DNA of 48,451 nucleotides from Anaerolineales bacterium (GCA_016789365.1 JAEURH010000013.1:1-48451); one strand, 5' to 3'; numbered from the stretch's first letter, positions 7,978 to 17,148 are shown. Notes: generated by a model from the sequence alone, not told the origin. Translations and numbers: made by a program.

Positions 7978-9168
7978 TTAATCTTTTATCAATACAATTT
8001 CTGTTTGTGGCTTGTGAAGATATACAGCGCCATTTTGCGTCATCACAACATCTTCTTCAATTCCAATATAACCGTAATTTGGAACAGCCAGACCTGGCTC
8101 TAGCGTATAAACTTGACCAACTTCTAACATTTGATTTGGTGAGTCGCCATATTTTTCCCACAGTGGACCAAGTAACGCGCCACCATCGTGCGCCACGCGC
8201 CCAAGTTGATGACCCAACGCATATTGATATTCAAGATAACCAGAATCAGTAACCACATCACGCGCTATGTTATCAATGGAATTTCCATTTATGCCTGCTT
8301 GCATCGCTTCACGAGATTTTTCAATTGCCGTAACAATTGTCATAAATCCGCGCTGCACTTCGGGCGGGGCTTGCGTTTCATTTTCTCGCAACACATACGC
8401 CACACGTTGAATATCTGAACAATAGCCTTGATACTTAACACCAAAATCAAAATGAATAATATGTCCGCGTTCAATTTTTATATCAGTGGGACCATTATGC
8501 CCAACAGGTGAGTTTGGACCCGAATTAACAGCAGGGTTATTTTCACGGGGCCAAGCATAGCCCACGCCGTATTCTTCCATTTGTTTGTGCATAAAATTTG
8601 CAACTTCAATTTCGGTCATCCCTACTTTAATAAACTGAAATGTTTTTTGATAAATTTCTTCTGTGATTTGAATCGCTTTTTTAATTCGCTCCAATTCAGT
8701 AGAAGTTTTTCTACCGCGTAAGGCATTAATCACAGGTTCGGCGCTGATGATACGATTTGCATAAGGTGTATCTGATAAATATTCTACAAGCGATTCATAC
8801 ATCGAATGAGTCAACCCATCGGCATGGACATTATTCTTAGACATGTTCACGGCAATTTGATTCGGATTAATGCTTGCGATAGTTTCTTTTAAGAAAGGAA
8901 TAATAGATTTATCGTAGCCGATGATTTCGTCAAACACATTCAAACGGCTCATTTCGTCTTTTTCTAGGTTGCCGAGAATAGCAATTTTTTTACCAGAACT
9001 TGTCAGTATTAATGCGGAATGCCACGTTAGGTCATGTTTGCCAATCAGAAAATCTAGCACAGGGTCACGCACGCCACTGGTTTCACGCACAAACGTCAGC
9101 CACATATCAATATTTTTTTCTTTAAGAATCTCAACTGCTTGATTTACTTTTTCTTGAATGAGCGACAT
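7978..9168 (-). CDS. M24 family Xaa-Pro aminopeptidase-like metallopeptidase
   Basis: A 396-residue protein with the creatinase/prolidase N-terminal domain (about 1-155) and a pita-bread catalytic domain (about 160-390). The dinuclear metal ligands can be placed: D241 in HFDFG, D252 in GYCSDIQR, H320 in LGHQLGR, E357 in TLEPGL and E372 in GIEEDVV; H327 in VAHDGG is the usual accessory histidine. The family removes N-terminal residues next to proline or hydrolyses Xaa-Pro dipeptides; which applies here cannot be told. An AAAGGAGATATTCT leader precedes the ATG. The gene seems monocistronic. There is no signal peptide, so it should be cytoplasmic. Confidence 0.92.
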   Translation of the reverse strand: MSLIQEKVNQAVEILKEKNIDMWLTFVRETSGVRDPVLDFLIGKHDLTWHSALILTSSGKKIAILGNLEKDEMSRLNVFDEIIGYDKSIIPFLKETIASINPNQIAVNMSKNNVHADGLTHSMYESLVEYLSDTPYANRIISAEPVINALRGRKTSTELERIKKAIQITEEIYQKTFQFIKVGMTEIEVANFMHKQMEEYGVGYAWPRENNPAVNSGPNSPVGHNGPTDIKIERGHIIHFDFGVKYQGYCSDIQRVAYVLRENETQAPPEVQRGFMTIVTAIEKSREAMQAGINGNSIDNIARDVVTDSGYLEYQYALGHQLGRVAHDGGALLGPLWEKYGDSPNQMLEVGQVYTLEPGLAVPNYGYIGIEEDVVMTQNGAVYLHKPQTEIVLIKD

Positions 9169-9181
9169 AGAATATCTCCTT

Positions 9182-9288
9182 TATTTTTTGATAAAAAACC
9201 GCTTCTTATCTATCTTCAAGTTGGTTCTGCTTATTTGGCTTTTTATTTAATTTTTTGTTGGACGCTGATAAACGCGGAAAACGCAGAG
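9182..9288. other. Intergenic gap, no gene seen
   Basis: About 107 bp between the MFS transporter and the M24 peptidase. It contains only a short GACGCTGATAAACGCGG/AACGCAGAG-type sequence near 9259-9286, which looks like a degenerate repeat remnant. No convincing promoter for the peptidase was seen beyond its ribosome binding site. Confidence 0.4.
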
Positions 9289-10548
9289 TTAATTCGTAAT
9301 CTTTTTTCTTGGTTCTTTCACTAAAAATATCAAAATACCTAACATCACCACTGCCAAAACAGTGGAGACAATAAATGTAGACTCAAACCCAGCCGAATCG
9401 GCGAGGAAGCCACCGACAATGGGTGCGAGGATAGCCGCAGGGGCAGTCAATGTTTGTGATAAGCCGATATACATGGGGCGTTCGGCTTCGTTGGCAAAAT
9501 CTACGGTCATGGTCATAGCAATTGTCCACATGGATACATTGGCAATGCCTGCTAACACAAAGATTGGGTAAAACCAATTAATAGAAGGGGCAATCCATGC
9601 GAGGAATGAACTTAACAAAATAGCAACCGCGCCGAGAATCACCATAGAACGATGACCAAATTTATCTCCTAACCAGCCCATGCTCATATTTGCAATAGTA
9701 GCAGAGATAGTTAACGTAGCAGTGAAATAACCAGCGATGATTTCGGTCATGTTAAATTCACGCAAAGCATAAATGATGTAAAACGAAAATCCCATGCTAG
9801 CAAATTGTGCTAATGTCCGCGCTGATAAAAACCAATTGAAGTTTTTATCTTTTTTTAGAATCTTTTTCGCGTCATCCCAAAAGTGAGTTTTTTGTTCGGG
9901 GATAATTTTTTCTTCATCTAATGGTTCGCGGGTGGAGGCAAGCGCAAACCAAGATAGGGTTAAGAAAATGCTGGCGATGAAGAAACAAGCCGCAAAGTCA
10001 AATGGAGAAGCGAATGCGTCTAATAAGTATCCTGCTCCCACGGCTGAGATGCTGATGAATAGATTCACTAGACCACCCTGCATCCCAAAAAATGTGCCAC
10101 GTGAATCAGGTGGGATAATTTTTGAAATCATACTTGTCCATGGATTGGCGGCAAGCCCACCACCTAAGCCTTGCCAAATTAATAAAATCATTGTGAGTGC
10201 CAATGCAAGTTGTATTCCGATTTTTGGAATCAACAATGCCACGATGGCGAATCCTAAAAATGGAACGCGCTCGTGAATGGTCATCATCAACACGTTATTT
10301 TTATAACGCCTCAAACGTGATACATAACTAGCGGTAAATAATTGTGGCAACAACCAACCCGCAGAATGAATGGCGGGGACGAGACCAATCAAAGTGGTTG
10401 AGTCGGTCATTGAATTGACAAATAATGGAAGGATTGTGCTGAATGAAGCAAACCCTAACGCCGCGCCGAATAGCGAGCCATCGGCTAGGTTGACGGTGAC
10501 GTTGTGTTTTAAGTGTTGACGAATTTCTTTCTCTAAGTTTGTGAGCAT
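9289..10548 (-). CDS. MFS transporter
   Basis: A 419-residue polytopic protein with about 12 hydrophobic segments, a central cytoplasmic loop (about 200-230, charged, EEKIIPEQKTHFWDDAKKIL) and MFS-like loop motifs such as GWLGDKFGHRSM between helices 8 and 9 and SRLRRYKNN between helices 2 and 3. It is probably a proton-coupled transporter; the substrate is not predictable. A TAAAAT box (complement of 10555-10560) lies only 6 nt before the ATG, and the only ribosome-binding-like sequence is a weak CAGG, so initiation may be leaderless. It is separated from the upstream flotillin gene by a strong terminator. Confidence 0.87.
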   Translation of the reverse strand: MLTNLEKEIRQHLKHNVTVNLADGSLFGAALGFASFSTILPLFVNSMTDSTTLIGLVPAIHSAGWLLPQLFTASYVSRLRRYKNNVLMMTIHERVPFLGFAIVALLIPKIGIQLALALTMILLIWQGLGGGLAANPWTSMISKIIPPDSRGTFFGMQGGLVNLFISISAVGAGYLLDAFASPFDFAACFFIASIFLTLSWFALASTREPLDEEKIIPEQKTHFWDDAKKILKKDKNFNWFLSARTLAQFASMGFSFYIIYALREFNMTEIIAGYFTATLTISATIANMSMGWLGDKFGHRSMVILGAVAILLSSFLAWIAPSINWFYPIFVLAGIANVSMWTIAMTMTVDFANEAERPMYIGLSQTLTAPAAILAPIVGGFLADSAGFESTFIVSTVLAVVMLGILIFLVKEPRKKITN

Positions 10549-10571
10549 AAGTGAATTTTACCTGATGAAAT

Positions 10572-10601
10572 AAAAAGCCCGCCATTGAAGGCGGGCTTTT
10601 T
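10572..10601 (-). terminator. Rho-independent terminator after flotillin gene
   Basis: A 12-bp perfect stem (AAAAAGCCCGCC pairing with GGCGGGCTTTTT) has a 6-nt loop and lies 7 bp beyond the flotillin stop. The A/T ends give a T-run on either strand. Confidence 0.9.
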
Positions 10602-10607
10602 ATCTAT

Positions 10608-12215
10608 TTACTTTGATTTACTTTTTGTTTCAGGTTTATCGCTCGGCGCATCGGGTTCTGATGGTGAAGTAATAGTTTGCCCTTTTACTTTACCTAAATA
10701 TTCAGGCAATTGTACGCCAGCCATTTCAGAAATGTCTTGAAGTGGAGGCAAACTCTTGAATAAGTTAGAAATAAAGTTTGATGTAGAAGAACCACCATTT
10801 GCACTACTACCTGAATCCCAAACAGTAATTTTATCAATCTTGAGATTGCTAATCGCTTCTACTTGTTTGGCAACTAACTCTTCCAATTTTTCAATCATCA
10901 GCAAAGTAGATGCGGCTTGTGCATCACCGCCAACACTTTCAACCAATTTACGATACCCATCTGCTTTTGCTTCCAATAGCTTAAGCGTACCTTCTGCTTC
11001 GGCTTTATATTTTGCAAGGATACCATCTGCTACACCTTGTGCTTCGCGTCGAGTTTTTTCTGCTTCTGCTTCAGCCGCGATTTCAATTTTGTTCTTTTCA
11101 ATCTCTTGACGAACAACTTCTTCTGCTCGCAAACGTTCTTGTTCAGATTTGTATAACGCTTGTTGGATTGCAACTTGCGCTTCATACTTCGCCACTTCTG
11201 CCTGCTTCAATGCGGCGGCACGCTTAACTTCTAGCTCCGCATTATAGTCCGCGATATTTGCCTTAGATGTATTTTCACCTTTGACTGCATTCGCTTCTTG
11301 TTCTTGAATGAAGATACGTTGGTCAGCCTCAGCAGTTTTCTTGCCTTTTTCAGAATCTGCATTTGCTTTTGCTCTTTGGATTTCTAAATCGGCATTGTAT
11401 TTAGCAATATCAGCATTCGCAGTATTTTCACCTTGAACTGCCTGCGCTTCTTGCTCCTGCACACGTTGGCGTTGATTCGCATCTGCAGTCTTGCGCCCAA
11501 TCTCGGCTTCTGCCATCGCTTGTGCTACTTTGATTTCTTGCTCGCGGATAGCATTGGCTTCACCAATTGCGCCGAGTTTTGATTGTTCGGCAACATCCAC
11601 TTTGGCTTGGTTAATTGCTTCTGATGCGGCTTTCTTACCAATGCTGGAAATATATTCAGATGCATCGGTAATATCTGTAATATTGACATTAATCAGTTGT
11701 AAACCGATTTTATTCAATTCGGGTTCTACATTGCGTCGAATTGCCTCTAAGAAACTTTCGCGGTCTTGGTTGATTTGTTCAATAGTTAAAGAAGCAACAG
11801 TCAAACGTAATTGACCAAAGATAATTTCTTTTGCCATTTCTTCAATTGCGTTTTGTGGCAAGCGCAAGATTCTTTCTGCGGCATTGCTCATAATTTCTTG
11901 CGTTGTGCTAACACCAACTGTAAACGTGCTTGGTACATTGATGCGGATATTTTGCAAAGACAGCGCATTTTCAAGTGGAATACTAATGGTGATTGGCGTT
12001 AGACTCAAATAAGCATAATCTTGAATTAGGGGCCAAACAAACGCACCACCTCCATGAATGGTCTTGCTCGAACGTCCTTTTTCAACACGCCCATAGATAA
12101 CTAGCACTTTATCGGATGGGCATCTTTTATAACGGCTTGCCATAAATACAATGATGAAAAAAGCAAATACTGCAAATGCAATTACTGCTACGATTCCAAA
12201 ACCTGCGGCACCCAT
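10608..12215 (-). CDS. Flotillin-like SPFH membrane scaffold protein
   Basis: A 535-residue flotillin homologue. One N-terminal membrane helix (about 5-27) is followed by the SPFH/band 7 domain (about 33-200; PSDKVLVIYGRV at its start). A long Ala/Glu/Gln-rich coiled coil (about 200-430) comes next, and then a polar C-terminal tail. The coiled coil contains a duplicated unit with a 51-residue period (QEQEAxAVxGENT..AxY NAxLE..RA). Flotillins assemble into membrane microdomains and affect membrane fluidity and protein recruitment. The gene lies 22 bp downstream of an NfeD-like gene, the usual partner (yuaF-yuaG arrangement of Bacillus), so the two probably form one operon. AGGAGGA lies upstream of the ATG. 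Confidence 0.92.
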   Translation of the reverse strand: MGAAGFGIVAVIAFAVFAFFIIVFMASRYKRCPSDKVLVIYGRVEKGRSSKTIHGGGAFVWPLIQDYAYLSLTPITISIPLENALSLQNIRINVPSTFTVGVSTTQEIMSNAAERILRLPQNAIEEMAKEIIFGQLRLTVASLTIEQINQDRESFLEAIRRNVEPELNKIGLQLINVNITDITDASEYISSIGKKAASEAINQAKVDVAEQSKLGAIGEANAIREQEIKVAQAMAEAEIGRKTADANQRQRVQEQEAQAVQGENTANADIAKYNADLEIQRAKANADSEKGKKTAEADQRIFIQEQEANAVKGENTSKANIADYNAELEVKRAAALKQAEVAKYEAQVAIQQALYKSEQERLRAEEVVRQEIEKNKIEIAAEAEAEKTRREAQGVADGILAKYKAEAEGTLKLLEAKADGYRKLVESVGGDAQAASTLLMIEKLEELVAKQVEAISNLKIDKITVWDSGSSANGGSSTSNFISNLFKSLPPLQDISEMAGVQLPEYLGKVKGQTITSPSEPDAPSDKPETKSKSK

Positions 12216-12237
12216 ATCTTCCTCCTTAGAAGTTTGA

Positions 12238-12816
12238 TTATTTAACTTTTTCTACAACTAATGTATTGCCATCTACACCAACAACACGGATTTTATCTCC
12301 CGTGATAAGGTCTTGCTTATTATTTGAAGTTGCATCAAAAATTTTTAACGCCCCTTGCGTCACAATTTGAACTTGTCCCGTACCATTTTTAGGAATCTTC
12401 AAGTACACATTCCCTTCAGCCCCTATTGAATTTTTTAATTGAATCGTACCTTCACTTTGCAACAGTTTCATTTTGCTAAAAATAAAACTAAGTGCTCCAA
12501 ACGTAAGTAAACCTGCTACAGTTCCACCTACGACGCTTAAGAATGATGGTAGGTTGGTATTAAGCAGAGCCAATCCAACTAAGCCAAACATCATGAAGAA
12601 AGCGGTTAATCCTTGAAGAGACAATAACTTAAAACTGGCATCACCATCTGCATTATGACTCTCTGCGACATTGTCATTGGACTCCAAAGCAACATCTAAA
12701 GCATCATCGCTTAACCCTCCACCAATGAACATCATCAATATTCTTAAAATGAAGAGAGTTCCACCAGTAATGGCGAAAAACCAGTAAACTGCCTCAAGGA
12801 TTGGTAATCCAAACAT
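12238..12816 (-). CDS. NfeD/YuaF-like membrane protein
   Basis: A 192-residue protein with about four hydrophobic segments: residues 5-33, 70-85 and about 90-113 are clear. It ends in a beta-rich soluble domain (about 120-192; GAEGNVYLKIPKNGTGQVQIV, DKIRVVGVDGNTLVVEKV) that fits the OB-fold domain of NfeD/YuaF proteins. These are genomic partners of flotillins/stomatins, and here it sits directly upstream of the flotillin. A TATAAT box on the minus strand (complement of 12848-12853) could be the operon promoter; its -35 is not clear. The divergent TetR gene shares the 157-bp upstream region. Confidence 0.85.
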   Translation of the reverse strand: MFGLPILEAVYWFFAITGGTLFILRILMMFIGGGLSDDALDVALESNDNVAESHNADGDASFKLLSLQGLTAFFMMFGLVGLALLNTNLPSFLSVVGGTVAGLLTFGALSFIFSKMKLLQSEGTIQLKNSIGAEGNVYLKIPKNGTGQVQIVTQGALKIFDATSNNKQDLITGDKIRVVGVDGNTLVVEKVK

Positions 12817-12909
12817 AAAAATCCCTTTCTCTCAATATACATCTTGAATTATACACTTATACGCAATTTGAATTAAAAAGTTGTCATGAAATAGGGAGGT
12901 ATTTTTCTC

Positions 12910-12955
12910 TTGACAAACTCTCATTTCTACATAAAATAAAAAACGAACGTTCGTT
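12910..12955 (+). promoter_or_regulatory. tetR promoter with palindromic operator
   Basis: TTGACA (12910-12915) and TAAAAT (12932-12937) are separated by 16 nt. Directly after lies a perfect 14-bp palindrome AACGAACGTTCGTT (12942-12955), covering the expected transcription start. The position and symmetry are typical of a TetR-family autorepressor site. Confidence 0.8.
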
Positions 12956-12973
12956 CATTTTTGAGAGGTGATA

Positions 12974-13591
12974 ATGTCTGCTGAAATAAAAGAGACCTTA
13001 ACCAAAGGTGAAGCCACCCGAATCTTAATAGAAGATGCTGCAATTGAATTGTTCATGGAGCAAGGCTATCACGCCACAACCATGCGCCAGATTGCAGAGC
13101 AGGCTGAATTAGCTTTGGGCGGAATCTACAATCACTTTTCGAGTAAAGAAGAGATTTTTCAAGCCATTATTTTAGACAAACATCCCTATAAAAAAGTTTT
13201 CCCTGCCATTATCGAAGCGGAAGGGGAGACGGTGGAAGAATTTCTTCATAACGCCGCCCAAATCGTGATGAAAGAACTTAAGTCACAACCTTATTACATC
13301 AAACTGATGTTAATAGAGATTGTGGAATTTAACGGCAAACATGGTTCGATGTTGATTAAAGAAATTGCGCCAAAAGCCTTACCAATTTTTGAAAAAATTG
13401 TGAAATCCAGAAAAAACTTGCGGGTCACGAATCCTGCTTTGCTCTTGCGTTCTTTTATTGGCATGATTCTTTCTTACATGATTACTGACATTATTATTTC
13501 AAACTCAATTCTCCAAAAACTAATGCCCAAAAATGCTATGGAGAATTATGTAGATATTTACTTGCATGGGATTTTGAAGCCAGAGGTTTGA
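12974..13591 (+). CDS. TetR/AcrR family transcriptional regulator
   Basis: A 205-residue regulator from the ATG at 12974, chosen because GAGAGG lies 5-6 nt upstream; a GTG two codons earlier is in frame but overlaps that site. The N-terminal helix-turn-helix is clear (AIELFMEQGYHATTMRQIAE, then LGGIYNHFSSKEEIFQAI), followed by a helical ligand-binding domain with no recognisable specificity. It heads the ABC-2 exporter operon and ends 1 nt before the permease start, so it almost certainly controls the exporter and itself through the palindrome in its promoter. Confidence 0.93.
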   Translation: MSAEIKETLTKGEATRILIEDAAIELFMEQGYHATTMRQIAEQAELALGGIYNHFSSKEEIFQAIILDKHPYKKVFPAIIEAEGETVEEFLHNAAQIVMKELKSQPYYIKLMLIEIVEFNGKHGSMLIKEIAPKALPIFEKIVKSRKNLRVTNPALLLRSFIGMILSYMITDIIISNSILQKLMPKNAMENYVDIYLHGILKPEV

Positions 13592-13592
13592 T

Positions 13593-14720
13593 ATGTTCAA
13601 TTCCAGAATTTATTCCATTGTTCGTAAAGAGTTTGTGCAACTCTTTCGAGACCCACGCACTTTAGCATTAGCAGTTGTGATTCCAATTGTGCAATTATTT
13701 TTATTAGGATACGCCGCAACTTCTGATGTGAGAAATGTATCTCTTGCCGTGTGGGACCAAAGTAAAACAACTGAGTCACGTCAGTTGTTAGATGCGTTTC
13801 AAGCCTCCAATTATTTTAAGATTAATTATTTAGTTAATTCTTCTGATGAATATCAAGCATTAATTGAATCAGGCGATGCCAGAGTCGCTTTGGTGATTCC
13901 GCCTGATTATGCTCAAAGATTGTTTGATGGCAATGCAAAAGTTTTGATGATTTTAGATGGCTCTGATGCCAGCATCGGTGGAACGGCTTTGTCAACTGCT
14001 AGGTTGGTTGGACAATCTTTTGGAACAAAAATATTAACGCAACAAGCCACATTAAGCGGACGTTCTGCACCTACACCACCTGTCGAAGTGCGAACTCAAG
14101 TTTGGTACAACCCAGATTTAAATTCTGCTTACTTCATGATACCCGGCGTGATTGGCATGATTCTTTCATTCATCACAACAATTCTTACTGCCACCGCCAT
14201 TGTCCGCGAAAGAGAGCGTGGCACGATTGAACAATTAATCGTCACCCCGATTCGTTCATGGGAATTAGTGCTCGGAAAATTATTGCCGTATGTCATTCTC
14301 GCTTTTGTAGAAACATTTGAAGTCCTCATCATCGGTCACTTTTGGTTTGGCGTTCCCATTCGCGGAAGTTTAAGTCTCATTATTTTAACTTCTGGAATTT
14401 TCATCATGTCAAGTTTAGGTATTGGCTTGCTTGCATCCACAATCGCAAATACACAACAAGAAGCCATGTTGACCGTGATGATGTACAACCTGCCGAGTAT
14501 TTTTCTTTCAGGTTTTTTCTTTCCGCTCGAAGCCATGCCACAAGCATTACAAATTGTTTCATATGCCATTCCGCTTCGATATTTTCTCGTCGTCATTCGT
14601 TCATTGCTTTTGAAAGGTGTAGGTATTGAAGCCATTCAAGGCGAAGTGATTGCACTCATAATTTTCGGTTTGGTCATTATGACTCTCGCCGCATTACGTT
14701 TTAGAAAAAGATTAGATTAA
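13593..14720 (+). CDS. ABC-2 type transporter permease (YbhR/YbhS-like)
   Basis: A 375-residue membrane subunit: one N-terminal helix (about 20-40, after VRKEFVQLFRDPRTLALAVVIP), a large extracytoplasmic domain (about 45-175), then five more helices (about 178-370). The cytoplasmic stretch ATAIVRERERGTIEQLIVTP is the signature of drug-efflux-type ABC-2 permeases. It is translationally close to tetR (stop and start almost touch) and 12 bp ahead of the adaptor gene. It is the only ABC-2 permease in the operon, although two ATPases are present. YbhFSR-type systems usually have two permeases, so a homodimer or a partner encoded elsewhere is implied. Confidence 0.92.
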   Translation: MFNSRIYSIVRKEFVQLFRDPRTLALAVVIPIVQLFLLGYAATSDVRNVSLAVWDQSKTTESRQLLDAFQASNYFKINYLVNSSDEYQALIESGDARVALVIPPDYAQRLFDGNAKVLMILDGSDASIGGTALSTARLVGQSFGTKILTQQATLSGRSAPTPPVEVRTQVWYNPDLNSAYFMIPGVIGMILSFITTILTATAIVRERERGTIEQLIVTPIRSWELVLGKLLPYVILAFVETFEVLIIGHFWFGVPIRGSLSLIILTSGIFIMSSLGIGLLASTIANTQQEAMLTVMMYNLPSIFLSGFFFPLEAMPQALQIVSYAIPLRYFLVVIRSLLLKGVGIEAIQGEVIALIIFGLVIMTLAALRFRKRLD

Positions 14721-14732
14721 CGGAGATATAAA

Positions 14733-16034
14733 ATGCAACACAAACTTCCACCAATTCCTGTTCGTATCTTAATTCTCGTCATTATTGGCGCGCTTGTCTT
14801 TTTTGGATTTCGTTCACTTAATCAAAACGAATCTGATTCAATCACTGCATCTGGTTCGATTGAAGCCGTGATTGTAAACATCTCGCCTGAAATTGCTGGC
14901 AAAGTGATTGATGTAAATGCCCGTGAAGGTGATTCAATTAAAAAAGATTCACCGCTTCTTTCACTTGACCCAAACCTGTTGACTGCTCAACAAGCCGTTG
15001 CTCAATCCCAACTTGATTCTGCCAACGCCGCCCTTGCTTCTGCTCAACTGAAATATGACCAAACGCTTGAAGCCGCACTTGCCGCCCAATCTGCGCAACG
15101 TGCAAAAGATTGGCAGACTTCTGCTCCAAGTGAATTTGACCAAGCCAATTGGTACATTGACCAAGCCAATCAAATCACTGCCGCACAAACAGAATTAGAA
15201 AATGCCAAAGCAAGTATTGACCAAGCCAATGATGCACTCACTGACGCTATAAACAATTTGAATAATTCTGAATATGTAAACGCAGAACAAAGACTCGCCG
15301 AAGCTCGCGCCGCATTCTTAATTGCAGACTCTGTGAAGACGCAAGCCGATAGAGCCTCACAAAGTGGCGGACTATCTGATGCGGCAGATGATTATTATGA
15401 AGATGCTTTAGATGAACTTGATGCCGCACAAGAAGCCTACAATGATTTATTAGATACTGATGCAGATGATATTGAATATGCTCGCGGACAAGTTCTCGTT
15501 GCTCAACAACGATATGATGCCGCCTATGCTCGTTTGTTAACTTTGCAAACAGGTGAATATTCTCCTACAGTGATTTCCGCCGCGCAGGCGTTGAATCAAG
15601 CCAAGACAACTGTCGAACAAGCAGAAGCAAGTCTAAGTCTAATTGAAGCGCAACTATCAAAATTAAATATCGCCGCACCGATAGATGGAGTCATCTTGAC
15701 TCGCAATGTTGAACCTGGTGAATTTATCCAAACGGGTGGAACAGCATTGACGATGGCAGATTTGAATCAAATTACGATTACGGTGTATGTGCCAGAAAAT
15801 CTTTACGGACAAATTTCTTTAGGACAAACTGCAAGTGTGAAAGTTGATTCTTTTCCTGATGAAACATTTAATGCAACTGTAATTTGGATTTCAAACCAAG
15901 CAGAATTTACACCGCGCAATGTGCAAACTGTAGAAGGACGCAGTGCAACATTTTATGCTATCAAATTAAGTGTTGACAATGTAGATGGAAAATTAAAAAT
16001 CGGTATGCCAGCAGATGTAATTTTTGGTGAATGA
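14733..16034 (+). CDS. HlyD family membrane-fusion / adaptor protein
   Basis: A 433-residue adaptor. One N-terminal transmembrane anchor (about 10-27) is followed by a biotinyl-lipoyl half (SGSIEAVIVNISPEIAGKVIDV, about 40-65). Then comes a very long Ala/Gln/Asp-rich coiled-coil hairpin (about 80-300), the second lipoyl half (LNIAAPIDGVILTRNVEPGEFI, about 307-330) and a beta-barrel domain to the C-terminus. It would link the inner-membrane exporter to the cell exterior. GGAGATAT precedes the ATG. It lies between the permease and the ATPases in the same operon. Confidence 0.9.
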   Translation: MQHKLPPIPVRILILVIIGALVFFGFRSLNQNESDSITASGSIEAVIVNISPEIAGKVIDVNAREGDSIKKDSPLLSLDPNLLTAQQAVAQSQLDSANAALASAQLKYDQTLEAALAAQSAQRAKDWQTSAPSEFDQANWYIDQANQITAAQTELENAKASIDQANDALTDAINNLNNSEYVNAEQRLAEARAAFLIADSVKTQADRASQSGGLSDAADDYYEDALDELDAAQEAYNDLLDTDADDIEYARGQVLVAQQRYDAAYARLLTLQTGEYSPTVISAAQALNQAKTTVEQAEASLSLIEAQLSKLNIAAPIDGVILTRNVEPGEFIQTGGTALTMADLNQITITVYVPENLYGQISLGQTASVKVDSFPDETFNATVIWISNQAEFTPRNVQTVEGRSATFYAIKLSVDNVDGKLKIGMPADVIFGE

Positions 16035-16044
16035 TGAATAGTAG

Positions 16045-16063
16045 GGGCGAGGTCTCCTCGCCC
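16045..16063. repeat. GGGCGAGG/CCTCGCCC short palindrome
   Basis: 8-bp arms around a TCT loop, preceded by GTAG, lie in the 52-bp gap between the adaptor and first ATPase genes of the exporter operon. It may be a minimal repeat or a processing/attenuation hairpin. Confidence 0.6.
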
Positions 16064-16086
16064 AAGTTATAGGCAAACAAAAAATT

Positions 16087-17133
16087 ATGAATGAATTTCT
16101 CGTTCAAGCAAACGGATTAAAAAAATATTTCGGTTCTACTCATGCAGTAGAGAATGTTAACCTAAACATTCACGCTGGCGAAATTTATGGACTTGTCGGT
16201 TCAGATGGTGCAGGAAAAACTACAACCATGCGAATGTTGGTTGGTGCATTATTGCCAACAGAAGGTTCAATTAATATCTGCGGATACGATGTATTAAGAG
16301 AAGTTGAAAATGCGCGTTCACAAATCGGATATTTATCGCAACGATTTTCTTTATACGAAGATTTGACCGTGTTAGAAAACATTCGCTTCTTCGCAGAAAT
16401 TCGCGGACTTTCATCTACTGAATGGTTGCCACGCTCACTTGAAATTTTAGAATTTGTTGGCTTGGAAAGATTCAAAGATAGAAGAGCAGGTCAACTTTCT
16501 GGTGGCATGAAACAAAAACTTGGTCTCGCTTCTGCGTTAGTGACTCGTCCACGTTTGTTATTGCTCGATGAACCAACCACAGGCGTTGACCCTGTGACTC
16601 GTCAAGATTTTTGGCAATTGGTTATTAAGTTAGTTTCGTCCCCCTCTCCCGATTCTGGGACATCGTACCCGAAGGGTGGAAGGGCTAGGGGTGAGGGAGT
16701 ATCTGTAATTATTTCCACACCTTACATGGACGAAGCTTCGCGTTGTCATCGTGTCGGGTTTATGAAATCAGGAAAAATTATTGCAGAAGATACACCATCG
16801 AATTTGCGTTCACAATTAAATAATCGCATTCTTGAATTACGCGGCGAACCATTAAATCAATTGAAACATATTTCTTTACACGATGAAGATGTTGAAGAAG
16901 TTGCTGCGTTTGGAGATAAATTGCATCTGCGTGTAAAAGATGGAACATCACAAACTGTGATTACCAGATTACAAAAAAACATTGAATCACAAAATGCAAA
17001 AATAACCAGTTTGCGCGTTGTTCCACCGACATTGGAAGATATTTTTATTTTGCTAACCGAGTTTACAGAAAACGTCCCGCAGGTTGAATTTGATTATCAA
17101 AACTTACAAGAAAACCTGCAGGACGGTGATTAG
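16087..17133 (+). CDS. ABC transporter ATPase with repeat-derived insertion
   Basis: A 348-residue nucleotide-binding subunit of the ABC-2 exporter, like the N-terminal half of YbhF. Walker A is GSDGAGKTT (K44), the Q-loop is near LSQRFSLYEDL, the signature is LSGGMKQ (137-143) and Walker B is LLLLDEP. The H-loop histidine is replaced by proline (STPYMDEA, P212), a known variation in one half of asymmetric pairs. Residues about 184-204 (SSPSPDSGT...RARGEG) between the D-loop and H-loop strand are encoded by a palindromic repeat at 16639-16697 that stays in frame. The C-terminal extension (about 250-348) is typical of this family. It is followed 15 bp later by the second ATPase. Confidence 0.93.
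   Translation: MNEFLVQANGLKKYFGSTHAVENVNLNIHAGEIYGLVGSDGAGKTTTMRMLVGALLPTEGSINICGYDVLREVENARSQIGYLSQRFSLYEDLTVLENIRFFAEIRGLSSTEWLPRSLEILEFVGLERFKDRRAGQLSGGMKQKLGLASALVTRPRLLLLDEPTTGVDPVTRQDFWQLVIKLVSSPSPDSGTSYPKGGRARGEGVSVIISTPYMDEASRCHRVGFMKSGKIIAEDTPSNLRSQLNNRILELRGEPLNQLKHISLHDEDVEEVAAFGDKLHLRVKDGTSQTVITRLQKNIESQNAKITSLRVVPPTLEDIFILLTEFTENVPQVEFDYQNLQENLQDGD
16639..16697. repeat. CCTCTCCC palindromic repeat inside an ABC ATPase gene, copy 2
   Basis: CCTCTCCCGATTCTGGGA is identical to the copy at 22609. It is followed by a diverged middle and an AGGGCTAGGGGTGAGGG tail. The element is wholly inside the ATPase gene and encodes about 20 residues without breaking the frame. Confidence 0.85.
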
Positions 17134-17148
17134 GTTAAATAATTTCTT

